A stretch of 64,000 nucleotides of DNA, taken from the NCBI RefSeq assembly GCF_012767755.2, contig NZ_AP023189.1, forward strand, positions 3,164,001 through 3,228,000. The letters are read 5' to 3'. The translations under genes were made by a program, and so were the position numbers. This DNA is from Pseudomonas tohonis (GTDB lineage Bacteria; Pseudomonadota; Gammaproteobacteria; Pseudomonadales; Pseudomonadaceae). Shown in pieces: positions 8,829 to 18,416 of the stretch (the stretch's first letter is position 1; every line of letters begins with the position of its first letter). The notes under the pieces are model-generated. The model was not told where the DNA came from. It made no database searches and was given only the letters and a program-made list of their open reading frames with translations.

Positions 8829-9221
8829 TCAGCCGGCCTGGCCCTTGAGGAAGGCGTGCACGTTGTTGAGCTTGTAGTTGAGCTCGGCGTCCAGCTCGGT
8901 CATCTCGAAGGAGAGGGCCAGCAGGCGCCGGGCCTGGAGCGCGGCGAAGTGGCCGCTGATCACTTCGAACAGCGCATCGGCCACCTGGCGGCGGGTGGCC
9001 AGGTCGCGGCCGGCGCCCACCTTCAGGGTCATGTGGACGAAGGCGTAGTCGTGCTGGCCGTCGGCCATGCGCCAGGTGTCCAGGCGCACGGCACGGCTGC
9101 GGATGCCGCCGAGGGGGAAGACCCCGGAGGCGCCCAGGCAGGCGTGGACCTTCTCGAACAGGCCGGGCAGGTCGGCCTCGGCTTCGATGTTGTGGGTGTA
9201 TTCGGCGATGAAGTGCGGCAT
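8829..9221 (-). CDS. hpaF: 5-Carboxymethyl-2-hydroxymuconate delta-isomerase
   Basis: 130 aa from MPHFIAEYTHNIE, with a GGAGG ribosome site. The Pro after the initiator Met is the catalytic base of the CHMI/4-oxalocrotonate tautomerase superfamily, which fixes this start; the longer frame would bury it. It isomerises 5-carboxymethyl-2-hydroxymuconate to 5-oxopent-3-ene-1,2,5-tricarboxylate for HpaG. Length agrees with HpaF/HpcD (about 126). The gene follows hpaD in the operon. Confidence 0.93.
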   Translation of the reverse strand: MPHFIAEYTHNIEAEADLPGLFEKVHACLGASGVFPLGGIRSRAVRLDTWRMADGQHDYAFVHMTLKVGAGRDLATRRQVADALFEVISGHFAALQARRLLALSFEMTELDAELNYKLNNVHAFLKGQAG

Positions 9222-9318
9222 GCGGACCTCCTCTGGTGCGGATGGCGGCTGCGTATCCGCCACCGGCTGGCGTGGCGTTCAGGTACGTGGCGGCGGGCCG
9301 GGGCCGGCCGCCAAAGGG

Positions 9319-10242
9319 CTACAGGCGGCTGGCGGAGGCGACGCCGGCCGGGTTGGAGGCTTGCGCTGGCGGGATGGTCGAGCCGTCCTGCGGCGTGACC
9401 GGGAACACGGCGTTGAGCTGGCCGGTGCCGGAGGCGGCGAAGTAGGGGGTGATGACTTCGGCATGGCCGTCGTACTTCGACCAGCCCAGGGCGCCGAGCA
9501 GCATGGCGGTGTCGTGCATGAAGCCTTCGCCGTGGCCCTTGGCCGCGTACTCGGGGAGCATGCCGCAGAACTCCTCCCACTCGCCGGCTTCCCACATCTG
9601 GATCACGCGCTGGTCGAGGGTCTCGAGGAAGGGGCTCCAGATTTTCGTGGCGAACTCCGGGGCCTTGCCGTTCTGGGCGAAACGGTGGGAGAGCGAGCCG
9701 CTGGCGAGGAAGGCCACGGTGCCGTCGTAGTGCTCTTCCACGGCCTTGCGCATGGCCCAGCCGAGGCGGGCGCTGTCGTTGAGGTAGTGGGAGGTGCACA
9801 GGGCGGAGACCGAGATCACCTTGAAGTGCTGGTCGGTGTTCATGTAGCGCATGGGCACCAGGGTGCCGTACTCGGGCGCCAGGGTGGTGGCGTCGTGGGC
9901 CATGGTCTCCACGCCGAGGCGGTTGCATTCCGCCGCCAGCAGGTGGCCCAGCTCGGGGTTGCCGGGGAAGGCGTATTCCATGTTGGCGATGAAGTGCGGC
10001 AGCTCGTTGCTGGTGTACAGCCCCTGGAACTGCTTGCCGCAGTTGATGTGGTAGTTGGCGTTGACCAGCCAGTGGGTGTCGAACACCACCAGGGTGTCCA
10101 CGCCCAGCTCGCGGCAGCGCCGGCCGATCTCGATATGGCCGTCGATGGCCGCCTTGCGGAAGCCCTTGCGCGGGCCTTCGAGCTCGCTGATGTACATGGA
10201 GGGTACGTGGGTGATCTTGGCAGCCAGAGCGAGTTTGCCCAT
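9319..10242 (-). CDS. hpaD: 3,4-Dihydroxyphenylacetate (homoprotocatechuate) 2,3-dioxygenase
   Basis: 307 aa from MGKLALAAK, preceded by GGAGTAA. It is an LigB-type (class III) extradiol dioxygenase: FDTHWLVNANYHINCG carries the iron-binding His residues near 60, and FLASGSLSHRF the second-shell His near 180. It cleaves the homoprotocatechuate ring next to the hydroxyls, giving 5-carboxymethyl-2-hydroxymuconate semialdehyde for HpaE. Its C-terminus (about 20 residues rich in Pro, Ser and Ala) is less conserved. The enzyme needs Fe(II) and acts in the cytoplasm. Confidence 0.93.
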   Translation of the reverse strand: MGKLALAAKITHVPSMYISELEGPRKGFRKAAIDGHIEIGRRCRELGVDTLVVFDTHWLVNANYHINCGKQFQGLYTSNELPHFIANMEYAFPGNPELGHLLAAECNRLGVETMAHDATTLAPEYGTLVPMRYMNTDQHFKVISVSALCTSHYLNDSARLGWAMRKAVEEHYDGTVAFLASGSLSHRFAQNGKAPEFATKIWSPFLETLDQRVIQMWEAGEWEEFCGMLPEYAAKGHGEGFMHDTAMLLGALGWSKYDGHAEVITPYFAASGTGQLNAVFPVTPQDGSTIPPAQASNPAGVASASRL

Positions 10243-10326
10243 GGTCGTTACTCCGAGTGGAAGGCCCGCCGCCGGGCCTTCAGGGTTCATTGTGATTGTT
10301 GGTGCACGCTCGGTAATCGTTATCCT

Positions 10327-10357
10327 GCGCCCCTTCCTCGAAGGCGAGAAGGGGCGC
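10327..10357 (-). other. Perfect hairpin in the hpaE-hpaD gap
   Basis: GCGCCCCTTC / GAAGGGGCGC is a perfect 10-bp stem with an 11-base loop, in the 121-bp gap after hpaE. There is no U-run, so processing or stability control is more likely than termination. Confidence 0.6.
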
Positions 10358-10363
10358 GGCGCC

Positions 10364-11829
<1,466 letters not shown>

Positions 11830-11833
<4 letters not shown>

Positions 11834-12600
11834 GCCTCTTGTTTGCGGGCGAAGAACTGGGCTTCGCTGACGATTCGGTTGACCAGGCGGCCGACGCCTT
11901 CCACTTCCACCACCACTTCATCGCCCGGCACCACGTCGGCCAGGCCCTCCGGCGTGCCGGTGGCGATCATGTCGCCCGGCTGCAGGGTCATGAAGCTGGA
12001 GAAGTATTCGATCAGGTAGGGGATGTCGAAAATCATGTCGGCGGTGGTGCCTTCCTGCTTCAGCTCGCCGTTGATCCAGGTGCGCAGCCTGAGCTTCGAC
12101 GGGTCCGGCACGTCGGCGGCGTCGACGATCCAGGGGCCGACCGGGGTGGTGCAGTCGCGGTTCTTCACCCGCAGGTTGGGGCGGTAGTAGTTCTCTAGGA
12201 AGTCGCGGATGGCGTAGTCGTTGCAGACGGTGTAGCCGGCCAGGTACTGCAGGGCGTCCTCGCGCTTGACGTTGCGCGCGGGCTTGCCGATCACCGCCAC
12301 CAGCTCGCACTCGTAGTGCATGTAGGCGACGTTGTCCGGGCGCCAGGTGACCTGGTTGTGGCCGGTGTAGGTGCCGGGGGACTTGATGAAGGCCAGCGGC
12401 TCGGTGGGCGCCTTGAAGGCCAGTTCGGCGGCGTGGTCGGCGTAGTTCAGGCCGAGGGCGAACATGCTGCCGGTGGCCGGGGGCAGCCACTCGACCTGGT
12501 CTTCGGCCAGCAGGCGGCCATCGGCGAGGCGGACGGCGTTGCCGTCTTCGACGGTCACGGCGTGGATGTCGCCCTGGTAACGGATACGTGCGTGTTTCAT
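11830..12600 (-). CDS. hpaG2: 5-Oxopent-3-ene-1,2,5-tricarboxylate decarboxylase/isomerase, metal-bearing subunit
   Basis: 256 aa from MKHARIRYQG with AAGGAG upstream. It is a fumarylacetoacetase-fold protein with the metal-binding acidic pair in YMHYECELVAVIGK near residue 100 and the SPGTYTGHN and TGTPEGLADV loops. HpaG decarboxylates the product of HpaF and isomerises it to 2-oxohept-4-ene-1,7-dioate. In E. coli both halves are one polypeptide; here they are two adjacent genes and this is the C-terminal half. It overlaps hpaE by four bases. Confidence 0.92.
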
Positions 12601-12610
12601 CAGGGACTCC

Positions 12611-13267
12611 TTATTCCGCAACCACGGTGTTGGCGAGGCGGCCGAGGCCGTCGATCTCCACCACCACCTCGTCGCCGGGCTGTACGTCGACGCGGCCTTC
12701 CGGGGTGCCGGTGATCAGCACGTCGCCTTCGTGCAGGGTCATGAACTCGCTGATCTCGGCGATCAGCTGGGGAATGCTGCGCACCAGGTTGGCGGTGCTG
12801 TTCTCCTGGCGCAGCTCGCCGTTCACCCGCAGGCGGATGCCCAGGGCGTGCGGGTTGCCGATGCTCTCGGCCGGCACCAGCTCGTCGGAGAGGGCGCAGA
12901 AGCCGTCGCGGCACTTGGCTTTCACCGCTGGGCGGTAGTAGCTCGTTTCCGGCAGGCTGAACTCGTTGACGATGACGTAGCCGGCCACGTGGGCCAGGGC
13001 GTCCTCGGCGCTGACGCGGCTGGCGTCGCGGCCGATCACCACGCCCAGGGCCGGGCCCGGCTGCAGGCGCTCGCCGGTCGGGAAGGGTACGGCGCCGCCG
13101 TCGTGGTTGCGGGTGTTCGGGGTCTTGATGAAGAGCACCGGCTTGACCGGCGGCTTCTGGTAAGGCGGTTGGTCGAACTCGGCCAGGCGGCTTTCGAGCA
13201 GGCCCCTGTAGTTCAGCGCGACGCCGAACAGGGTACCGGTAGCGGCTTCGCTGGTTGCGCGACGCAT
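12611..13267 (-). CDS. hpaG1: HpaG N-terminal-type subunit, metal site lost
   Basis: 218 aa, homologous to HpaG2 (VALNYRGLLESR, KTPNTRN, TGTPEGRVDV) and equal to the N-terminal half of fused HpaG. The Glu-X-Glu metal motif of HpaG2 is replaced by PGPALGVVIGRD, so this chain probably does not bind the metal itself and works with HpaG2. It is the first gene of the leftward operon, ten bases before hpaG2, with a 5' leader of about 95 bases from the proposed promoter. Confidence 0.88.
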   Translation of the reverse strand: MRRATSEAATGTLFGVALNYRGLLESRLAEFDQPPYQKPPVKPVLFIKTPNTRNHDGGAVPFPTGERLQPGPALGVVIGRDASRVSAEDALAHVAGYVIVNEFSLPETSYYRPAVKAKCRDGFCALSDELVPAESIGNPHALGIRLRVNGELRQENSTANLVRSIPQLIAEISEFMTLHEGDVLITGTPEGRVDVQPGDEVVVEIDGLGRLANTVVAE

Positions 13268-13353
13268 GGGTTCACTCCTGAAGCTACGGGGTCATCCCCG
13301 GAAGAAAAGAGGGCGCGCTCATGACGGTGTAGGAGCAGCGCCCGAAGTCATTT

Positions 13354-13368
13354 CGTTAACATGCTAAC
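13354..13368. promoter_or_regulatory. Candidate HpaR operator 2 at the hpa start site
   Basis: CGTTAACATGCTAAC lies just downstream of the -10 box, over the expected start site. Its centre is 21 bp, two helical turns, from the centre of operator 1, and the pair is arranged as an inverted repeat (CGTTAA...TTAACG). Confidence 0.6.
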
Positions 13369-13397
13369 TTTATAATTAATATATTAACGATGATCAA
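13369..13397 (-). promoter_or_regulatory. Sigma-70-type promoter of the hpa operon
   Basis: On the minus strand TTGATC (13392-13397) and TATAAA (13369-13374) are separated by exactly 17 bases. Transcription would begin near 13362, about 95 bases before hpaG1. The match to the consensus is good, and operator-like elements fill the spacer and the start site. Confidence 0.7.
13375..13389. promoter_or_regulatory. Candidate HpaR operator 1 in the hpa promoter spacer
   Basis: ATTAATATATTAACG lies wholly between the -35 and -10 boxes of the hpaG1 promoter and contains the 12-bp palindrome TTAATATATTAA. Near-identical elements occur at 16604, 16780 and 22336 in this window. Repressor binding here would block RNA polymerase. 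Confidence 0.65.
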
Positions 13398-13576
13398 GCC
13401 CTACCAAAGGACGATGCGATCGACGAGCCCATTAGAAACCCCGCCGCAGCCCGCGGATTGTCCATTCCTGCCAAGGCCTTGACCGGGCGTGACAAGGCGC
13501 GCGGGAAGGCGCTCGGGGTTTGCTTCGTGGCGCCGGTTGTTGCTTAAATCCGCCATCGCGTTCATCCGGAGCACAC

Positions 13577-13999
13577 ATGGCAACGCCCAGACCTTCCCTG
13601 ACCCTGACCCTCCTGCAGGCACGCGAGGCGGCGATGGGGTTCTTCCGCCCGCTGCTCAACCAGCACGGGCTGACCGAGCAGCAATGGCGGGTGATCCGCA
13701 TCCTGCGGCAGAACGGCGAGATGGAGAGCCACCAGCTGGCGCACCAGGCCTGCATCCTCAAGCCGAGCATGACCGGCGTGCTGGTGCGCATGGAGCGCGA
13801 CGGCATCGTCCGGCGCTGGAAATCCCCCCAGGACCAGCGCCGCGTCTACGTGGGCCTGACCGAGCAGGGGCAGCAGTGCTTCGTGTCCATGAGCGACGGC
13901 ATGGAGAGCAACTACCAGAAGATCCAGGAGCAGTTCGGCGAAGAGAAGCTGCAGCAACTGCTGGGGCTGCTGAACGAGCTCAAGCAGATAAAACCTTGA
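13577..13999 (+). CDS. hpaR: MarR-family repressor, HpaR paralogue 2
   Basis: 140 aa from the ATG at 13577; the longer open frame adds a non-conserved leader. It has the same architecture as the protein at 3213-3635, with helix-turn-helix and wing at about residues 30-110 and identical LTEQQWRVIRILRQ and ACILKPSM blocks; differences cluster in the C-terminal dimerisation helices. It is divergent from the hpaG1 operon, the usual location of hpaR, and is followed at once by hpaA. The 13354-13389 operators lie about 190 bp upstream. It is the more likely canonical HpaR. Confidence 0.9.
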   Translation: MATPRPSLTLTLLQAREAAMGFFRPLLNQHGLTEQQWRVIRILRQNGEMESHQLAHQACILKPSMTGVLVRMERDGIVRRWKSPQDQRRVYVGLTEQGQQCFVSMSDGMESNYQKIQEQFGEEKLQQLLGLLNELKQIKP

Positions 14000-14024
14000 T
14001 GGCGATCGGGTGAGGCTGCGGACC

Positions 14025-14918
14025 ATGGCGTCTTCCCCGATCCCCAACATCGACATCGGCCAGGTCTACGACCAGCGCTACGCCGATGCCGACGTGCACT
14101 ACGAGCAACTGGGCCGGCTGGCCGACTTCTTCGGCCGCAACATGCCGGTGCACCGTCACGACCGCTTCTTCCAGGTGCACTACGTCAAGAGCGGCTCGGT
14201 GCGCGTCTACCTCGACGAGCAGCAGTACCACCGCCAGGGGCCGCTGTTCTTCCTCACCCCGCCGACCATCCCCCATTCCTTCGTTACCGAGGCGGACGCC
14301 GACGGCCATGTGCTGACGGTACGCCAGCAACTGGTGTGGCCGCTGCTGGATGCCGGACGCGGGCTGGCCGCCGGGCCGCAGATCGGTGCCGTCTGCGTGG
14401 CCTTCGACGAGCTGGACGAGAGCTTTGCCGCCGAAGTGCGGCGCCTCGACCAGCTGTTCGACTACCTTGGCGATGAGTTCCGCAGCCAGCACTCCGGCCG
14501 CGCGGAAAGCCTGGAGGCGCTGACGCGGCTGATCTTCATCAGCCTGCTGCGCCTCTCCACCCGTTCGCTCAAGGCTCAGCCGGCACGGCGTGACGACCTG
14601 CAGTTCTTCCACCGCTTCAACGCGTTGATCGAGGAGCACTACCCGCAGCATTGGTCGCTGGCCGACTATGCGCGGCAGATCGGCGTCACCGAGGCGCGCC
14701 TCAACGACATCTGCCGCCGGGTCGCGGGCCTGCCCTCCAAGCGCCTGGTGCATGAGCGCCTGATGCAGGAGGCGCGCCGTTTGCTGCTGTTCACCGGCGG
14801 CTCGGTGAACGAGATCTGCTACCAGCTGGGCTTCAAGGACCCGGCCTACTTCAGCCGCTTCTTCTCCCGCCATGCCGGCATCACGCCCGGCGAGTACCGG
14901 GCGCGTAACGGGGGGTAG
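14025..14918 (+). CDS. hpaA: AraC/XylS-family activator HpaA
   Basis: 297 aa from the ATG at 14025 (a GTG at 14010 is an alternative). The N-terminal cupin (PVHRHDRFFQVHYVKSGSVRVY, GPLFFLTPPTIPHSF) senses the ligand. The C-terminal pair of helix-turn-helices carries WSLADYARQIGVTEARLNDICR and VNEICYQLGFKDPAYFSRFFSRHAGITPGEYR. HpaA activates the HPA hydroxylase genes when 4-hydroxyphenylacetate is present. It starts 25 bp after the HpaR stop, so the two opposing regulators are probably co-transcribed. A 21-bp-spaced direct repeat upstream of the hydroxylase (22399/22420) is a possible target. Confidence 0.9.
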   Translation: MASSPIPNIDIGQVYDQRYADADVHYEQLGRLADFFGRNMPVHRHDRFFQVHYVKSGSVRVYLDEQQYHRQGPLFFLTPPTIPHSFVTEADADGHVLTVRQQLVWPLLDAGRGLAAGPQIGAVCVAFDELDESFAAEVRRLDQLFDYLGDEFRSQHSGRAESLEALTRLIFISLLRLSTRSLKAQPARRDDLQFFHRFNALIEEHYPQHWSLADYARQIGVTEARLNDICRRVAGLPSKRLVHERLMQEARRLLLFTGGSVNEICYQLGFKDPAYFSRFFSRHAGITPGEYRARNGG

Positions 14919-15265
14919 GGGTTCTCCGTGGGAGCGGCTTCAGCCGCGAAAGAACTGCCGCCGGCACAAGGCTTCGCGCGGCCGGGCATCCCATCGCGAA
15001 TGAATTCGCTCCCACAAGGGGCGGCGCCGGCGTGGATTCAGTAAAGGCCGTGTAGGGTGGAGGTCGCTTTTTACCTCCACCGGCGGTGTTGCCCCGGGCC
15101 GCCATGGTGGAAGGGTGAAGCGTCATCCACCTGCGCACTGCAATGCCCGGCTTCGCTGCGGGCTTTCCTTGTGGGAGCGGCTTCAGCCGCGAAAGACCCG
15201 CCGCCAGCACAAGGCTTCGCGCGGCCGGGCATCCCATCGCGGACGAATCCGCTCCCACGGGGCGA
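14919..15265. repeat. Two long REP-type palindromic elements
   Basis: This 347-bp gap between hpaA and the porin gene has no gene. It contains two 88-bp copies of one element (14928-15015 and 15171-15258): GTGGGAGCGGCTTCAGCCGC, a middle segment GCACAAGGCTTCGCGCGGCC, and a GCTCCCAC end. The copies are nearly identical and in the same orientation. A third relative lies at 44080-44167. The convergent genes on each side suggest a role in transcript boundaries. Confidence 0.9.
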
Positions 15266-16522
15266 TCAGAACAGCGGCAGGGTGTAGCCGATGATCAGGC
15301 GGTTCTCGTCGACATCGGTGCGCAGGCCATCGCCGGAGCGGAAGGTGGCGTTGCGCAGGCGGATGTTGAGGCCCTTCAGCGATCCGTCCTGGAAGGTGTA
15401 GACGAGGTCGGTGTCACGCTCCCATTCGCGGCCGTCCTGCACCGTGGCGGTCTGCACGTTCCTGCCGCTGACGTAGCGGGTCATGAAGCTCAGGCCGGGC
15501 ACGCCGAGGGCGACGAAGTCGAAGTCGTAGCGCGCCTGCCAGGCATCGGTCTCGGCTTTGGTGAAGACGTTGAAGGTCACCAGGTTCACCGAGTAGGGGT
15601 CCAGCCCCGGGTAGGCGAAATCACCGTCGCCGGAGAGGTTCTGGTAGCCGAGGCCGAACTTGTGGGCGCCCATGCCGAGGGTGACCATGCCGTTGAAGAA
15701 GCGGTTGTCGATCCGCCCGCCGTCCACCCGCGCGGCGCTGCGATAGCGGTGCTCGCCGTCCTCGCCCGTGTCGAAGTAGCGCAGGTCGGTCTTCAGGGTG
15801 ATGCCCTCGCCGAGGGTGGCGTTGTGCACCAGGCCGAGGTAGTGCTGGCGATAGATGTCCTGCATCTGTGCGTGGTAGTAGCTCAGCGTCAGTGCCGGGC
15901 TGAGCGCGTAGCTGCCGCCGAGCAGGTCCAGGTGCGCACTTTCCACGCCGCCGTAGTTCATCTCGTCGTTGCTCGACGAATCCCGCAGGTTGATCTTCTC
16001 CAGCCGCCCCAGGTTGAGCGTCAGGCCGTCGAATTCCTGGGAAGTGAGCAGGCCGCCGGCGTAGGTGGAGGAGAGCAGGCGCACGTCGTTGTAGGCCGCC
16101 ACCGGCAACTGCGGCTGCAGGGTGCCGATGCGCAGCACGCTCCTGGAGGCGCGCAGCTTGGCGGTCAGGCCCAGCTCGCTGTAGTTGTCCTCGGGCTCCA
16201 GGCTCTGGGCGCCGTAGGCCAGCAGGCCGGTGCCGCGACGGTCGCGGCTGGAGTCGAGCTTGATCGCCACCTGGCCGATGGCGTCGAGGCCGACGCCGAT
16301 GGTGCCTTCGGTGAAGCCGGACTCGAAGCGCGCGGTGAAGCCCTGGGCCCATTCCTCGGCCTTGGCCTGGGGCGCGCCGCCCTGGCGGAAGTCGCGGTTC
16401 ATGTACATGTTGCGAGCCTCGATGCTGGCCTTGCTGTCCTTGACGAGGTCTGCGTGGGCGCTGCCGGCAAGGGTCGCCAGCAGGCAGGTGAGGGCGTGGG
16501 TCGTGCGTATTTTCCTGGTCAT
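15266..16522 (-). CDS. OprD-family outer-membrane porin
   Basis: 418 aa with a signal peptide ending at SAHA (about residue 24), then DLVKDSKASIEARNMYMNRDFRQ, the OprD/OccD mature start. Alternating beta-strand pattern follows, with typical segments YGAQSLEPEDNYSELGLTAKLR and RLSSTYAGGLLTSQEF, ending in the C-terminal Phe required for outer-membrane insertion. OccK-type members carry aromatic acids. Its promoter region is shared with the divergent TRAP operon and contains a near-copy of the HpaR-like operator, so it may be the HPA entry channel; this is inference. Confidence 0.88.
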   Translation of the reverse strand: MTRKIRTTHALTCLLATLAGSAHADLVKDSKASIEARNMYMNRDFRQGGAPQAKAEEWAQGFTARFESGFTEGTIGVGLDAIGQVAIKLDSSRDRRGTGLLAYGAQSLEPEDNYSELGLTAKLRASRSVLRIGTLQPQLPVAAYNDVRLLSSTYAGGLLTSQEFDGLTLNLGRLEKINLRDSSSNDEMNYGGVESAHLDLLGGSYALSPALTLSYYHAQMQDIYRQHYLGLVHNATLGEGITLKTDLRYFDTGEDGEHRYRSAARVDGGRIDNRFFNGMVTLGMGAHKFGLGYQNLSGDGDFAYPGLDPYSVNLVTFNVFTKAETDAWQARYDFDFVALGVPGLSFMTRYVSGRNVQTATVQDGREWERDTDLVYTFQDGSLKGLNIRLRNATFRSGDGLRTDVDENRLIIGYTLPLF

Positions 16523-16603
16523 TGTTCTTGTCTCTAGGAAAGGTCTGTCGGGGCCGAACGCCTCGCTTTGGCCGTGGCGTCGGCCCGCGCAATCTAGTCA
16601 TTA

Positions 16604-16618
16604 ATTAAAATATTAACA
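16604..16618. promoter_or_regulatory. Candidate HpaR-type operator at the porin promoter
   Basis: ATTAAAATATTAACA differs from the hpaG1 operator ATTAATATATTAACG at two of 15 positions. It lies 82 bases before the porin ATG. On the minus strand a TTTAAT -10-like box overlaps it, so occupancy should block porin transcription. Confidence 0.55.
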
Positions 16619-16759
16619 ATATGCCTTGAAAGGGGTTTCGAGAGCGACACTTGATGATCTACATATAAAATATTCGTTAAATAGCTGAAAAATATGAATT
16701 AAATATTCCTGATAAATCACGTTAGCCTTTCGTATACCCGCCAGGCTCGCTTCTTTCTG

Positions 16760-16788
16760 TTGACAGGCAAGTGATAAAAATTAATGTA
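16760..16788 (+). promoter_or_regulatory. Promoter of the dctPQM operon
   Basis: A perfect -35 box TTGACA (16760-16765) is followed after 17 bases by AATGTA (or after 16 by TAATGT) as a weak -10 box. The weak -10 overlaps the operator-like element at 16780-16794, consistent with a regulated promoter. Confidence 0.5.
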
Positions 16789-16794
16789 TTAACG
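16780..16794. promoter_or_regulatory. Candidate HpaR-type operator at the TRAP promoter
   Basis: ATTAATGTATTAACG is identical over all 15 bases to the reverse complement of the element at 22336-22350 in front of the HPA hydroxylase. It differs by one base from the hpaG1 operator. It covers the -10 region of the dctP promoter, 65 bases before the ATG. Confidence 0.65.
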
Positions 16795-16858
16795 GTATTC
16801 GCTTCCCAGCCGCCAGCACCGATGTGACTGGCTACAACAACAAGACGGAGCTATCGCC

Positions 16859-17878
16859 ATGAAATCCCTCGCAATTCCCGCGCTGTGCGCGGCGCTGCTC
16901 GGCGCCGGTTCGGCCCAGGCCGAGACCATCACCCTCAAGGTCGCCCACTTCCTGCCATCCACCTCCAACGCCCAGCTCAACATCATCGAGCCCTGGTGCG
17001 AGCAGCTGCGCCAGGAGTCGGCCGACCGCCTGAAGTGCCAGCTCTACCCCTCGATGCAGCTGGGCGGCACGCCGGCGAAGCTCGCGGACATGGCGCGCAA
17101 CGGCGTGGCGGACATCGTCTGGACCGCGCCGGCCTATTCGGCCGGCAAGTTCCCCCGGGTCGAGGCGCTGGAGCTGCCCTTCGTCCTGCCCATGGGCGGC
17201 AAGGCCGGCAACGCGATCATCTGGGACTTCTACGAGCGCTACGCCCGGGACGACTTCAAGGGCTACAAGGTGCTGGTGGTGCACGGTGACGGCGGCATGA
17301 GCCTGCACGCCCGGGGCAAGCCGGTGCGCACCCTGGCCGACCTGGCCGGGCTCAAGCTGCGCGCCTCCAGCCGTACGGCGGCGAAGACCGTGGAAAGCCT
17401 GGGCGCGACCCCGGTCAGCATGCCGCCGGCACAGATGACCGAGGCCATCTCCAAGGGCGTGGTGGATGGCGCGCTCGCCGCCTGGGAAGTGGTGCCGGCG
17501 ACCAAGCTCGACGAGGTGACCCGCTACCACAGCGACGTGCCCGCCGGGCAACCGGCCTTCGGCTACACGGTGCTGACCATGCTGATGAACCAGCGCCGCT
17601 TCGACAGCCTGCCGGCGGACCTGCAGGCGATCATCGAGCGCAATAGCGGCAAGGCGCTGTCCGAGCGTTTCGCCACCGCCTGGGATGCGGCCACCGCCAA
17701 GGCCCACGACGCGACGCCGGCCGACGGCCTGGTGGTGCTGGACGACGCCGCCTACGGCGAGATGCGCAAGGCATCCGATGGCGCGGTGCAGGGCTGGATC
17801 GACGAGGCGGATGCCAAGGGGCTGGACGGCAAGGCGCTGGTGGAGGCCGTGCGCACCCTGGCCGGCTCGGGGCACTGA
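16859..17878 (+). CDS. dctP: TRAP transporter solute-binding protein (DctP family)
   Basis: 339 aa with a signal peptide ending at AQA (residue 20). The mature protein begins ETITLKVAHFLPSTSNAQLNIIEPW, the TRAP DctP signature. A conserved Arg for the carboxylate ligand lies in LKLRASSRTAAKTVESLGATPVSMP near residue 170. DctP proteins capture organic acids in the periplasm for sodium-driven import by DctQM. The promoter element shared with the HPA genes makes an aromatic acid such as HPA a reasonable ligand guess. DctQ starts four bases after its stop codon. Confidence 0.88.
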   Translation: MKSLAIPALCAALLGAGSAQAETITLKVAHFLPSTSNAQLNIIEPWCEQLRQESADRLKCQLYPSMQLGGTPAKLADMARNGVADIVWTAPAYSAGKFPRVEALELPFVLPMGGKAGNAIIWDFYERYARDDFKGYKVLVVHGDGGMSLHARGKPVRTLADLAGLKLRASSRTAAKTVESLGATPVSMPPAQMTEAISKGVVDGALAAWEVVPATKLDEVTRYHSDVPAGQPAFGYTVLTMLMNQRRFDSLPADLQAIIERNSGKALSERFATAWDAATAKAHDATPADGLVVLDDAAYGEMRKASDGAVQGWIDEADAKGLDGKALVEAVRTLAGSGH

Positions 17879-17882
17879 GGCC

Positions 17883-18416
17883 ATGAAGGAATCGCTGCAT
17901 TTCGATCTCGACGCGCGCGATCAGGAGGGCCTGGTACGCCGGGTCCTGCTGCGCGTCACCCACGGTTTCGCCCTGGCGGGCGGCGGCATCATCCTGGCCC
18001 TGGTCGGCATGTCGGTGGTCTCCATCGTCGGTCGCAAGCTGTTCTCCACGCCCATCCGTGGCGACATGGAACTGGTGGAGGTGGGGGCCGCGGTGGCCAT
18101 CGCCGCCTTCCTGCCGCTGTGCGAACTGCGCGGCACGCACATCCGCGTGGACGCGCTGACCAACTGGCTGCCCGCCGTAGTACGCCGGGTGCTGGACGCC
18201 TTCGCCCACCTGCTGTGCTGTGCAGTGGCCTGGCTGCTGGCCTGGCGCACCAGCCTGCAGATGCTCGACAACCGTGAGTTCGGCGACGTCACCACGCTGC
18301 TGTCGATCCCGTTGTGGATTCCGCTGGCGCTGATCGTGCCGAGCCTGGTGCTCCTGGGGCTCTGTGCCCTGGCCCGGGTGGTGCGGGTGCTGGGCGGTGC
18401 GGGAGGTGAGGCATGA
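17883..18416 (+). CDS. dctQ: TRAP transporter small permease (DctQ)
   Basis: 177 aa with four hydrophobic segments, the DctQ pattern: ALAGGGIILALVGMSVVSIVGRKL, the acidic GDMELVEVGAAVAIAAFLPLCEL segment, HIRVDAL and a C-terminal pair of membrane helices. The ATG at 17883 is preceded by TGAGGCC, overlapping the end of dctP, and the last codons overlap the dctM start (ATGA). It forms the integral membrane complex with DctM and acts in the inner membrane. Confidence 0.87.
   Translation: MKESLHFDLDARDQEGLVRRVLLRVTHGFALAGGGIILALVGMSVVSIVGRKLFSTPIRGDMELVEVGAAVAIAAFLPLCELRGTHIRVDALTNWLPAVVRRVLDAFAHLLCCAVAWLLAWRTSLQMLDNREFGDVTTLLSIPLWIPLALIVPSLVLLGLCALARVVRVLGGAGGEA

Larger units (their letters stand above)
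16523..16858. promoter_or_regulatory. AT-rich divergent regulatory region between porin and TRAP operon
   Basis: 336 bp without a gene. The centre (about 16590-16800) is much more AT-rich than its surroundings and holds two HpaR-like elements (16604-16618 and 16780-16794), one near each divergent transcription start. Nothing else recognisable was seen. Confidence 0.7.
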
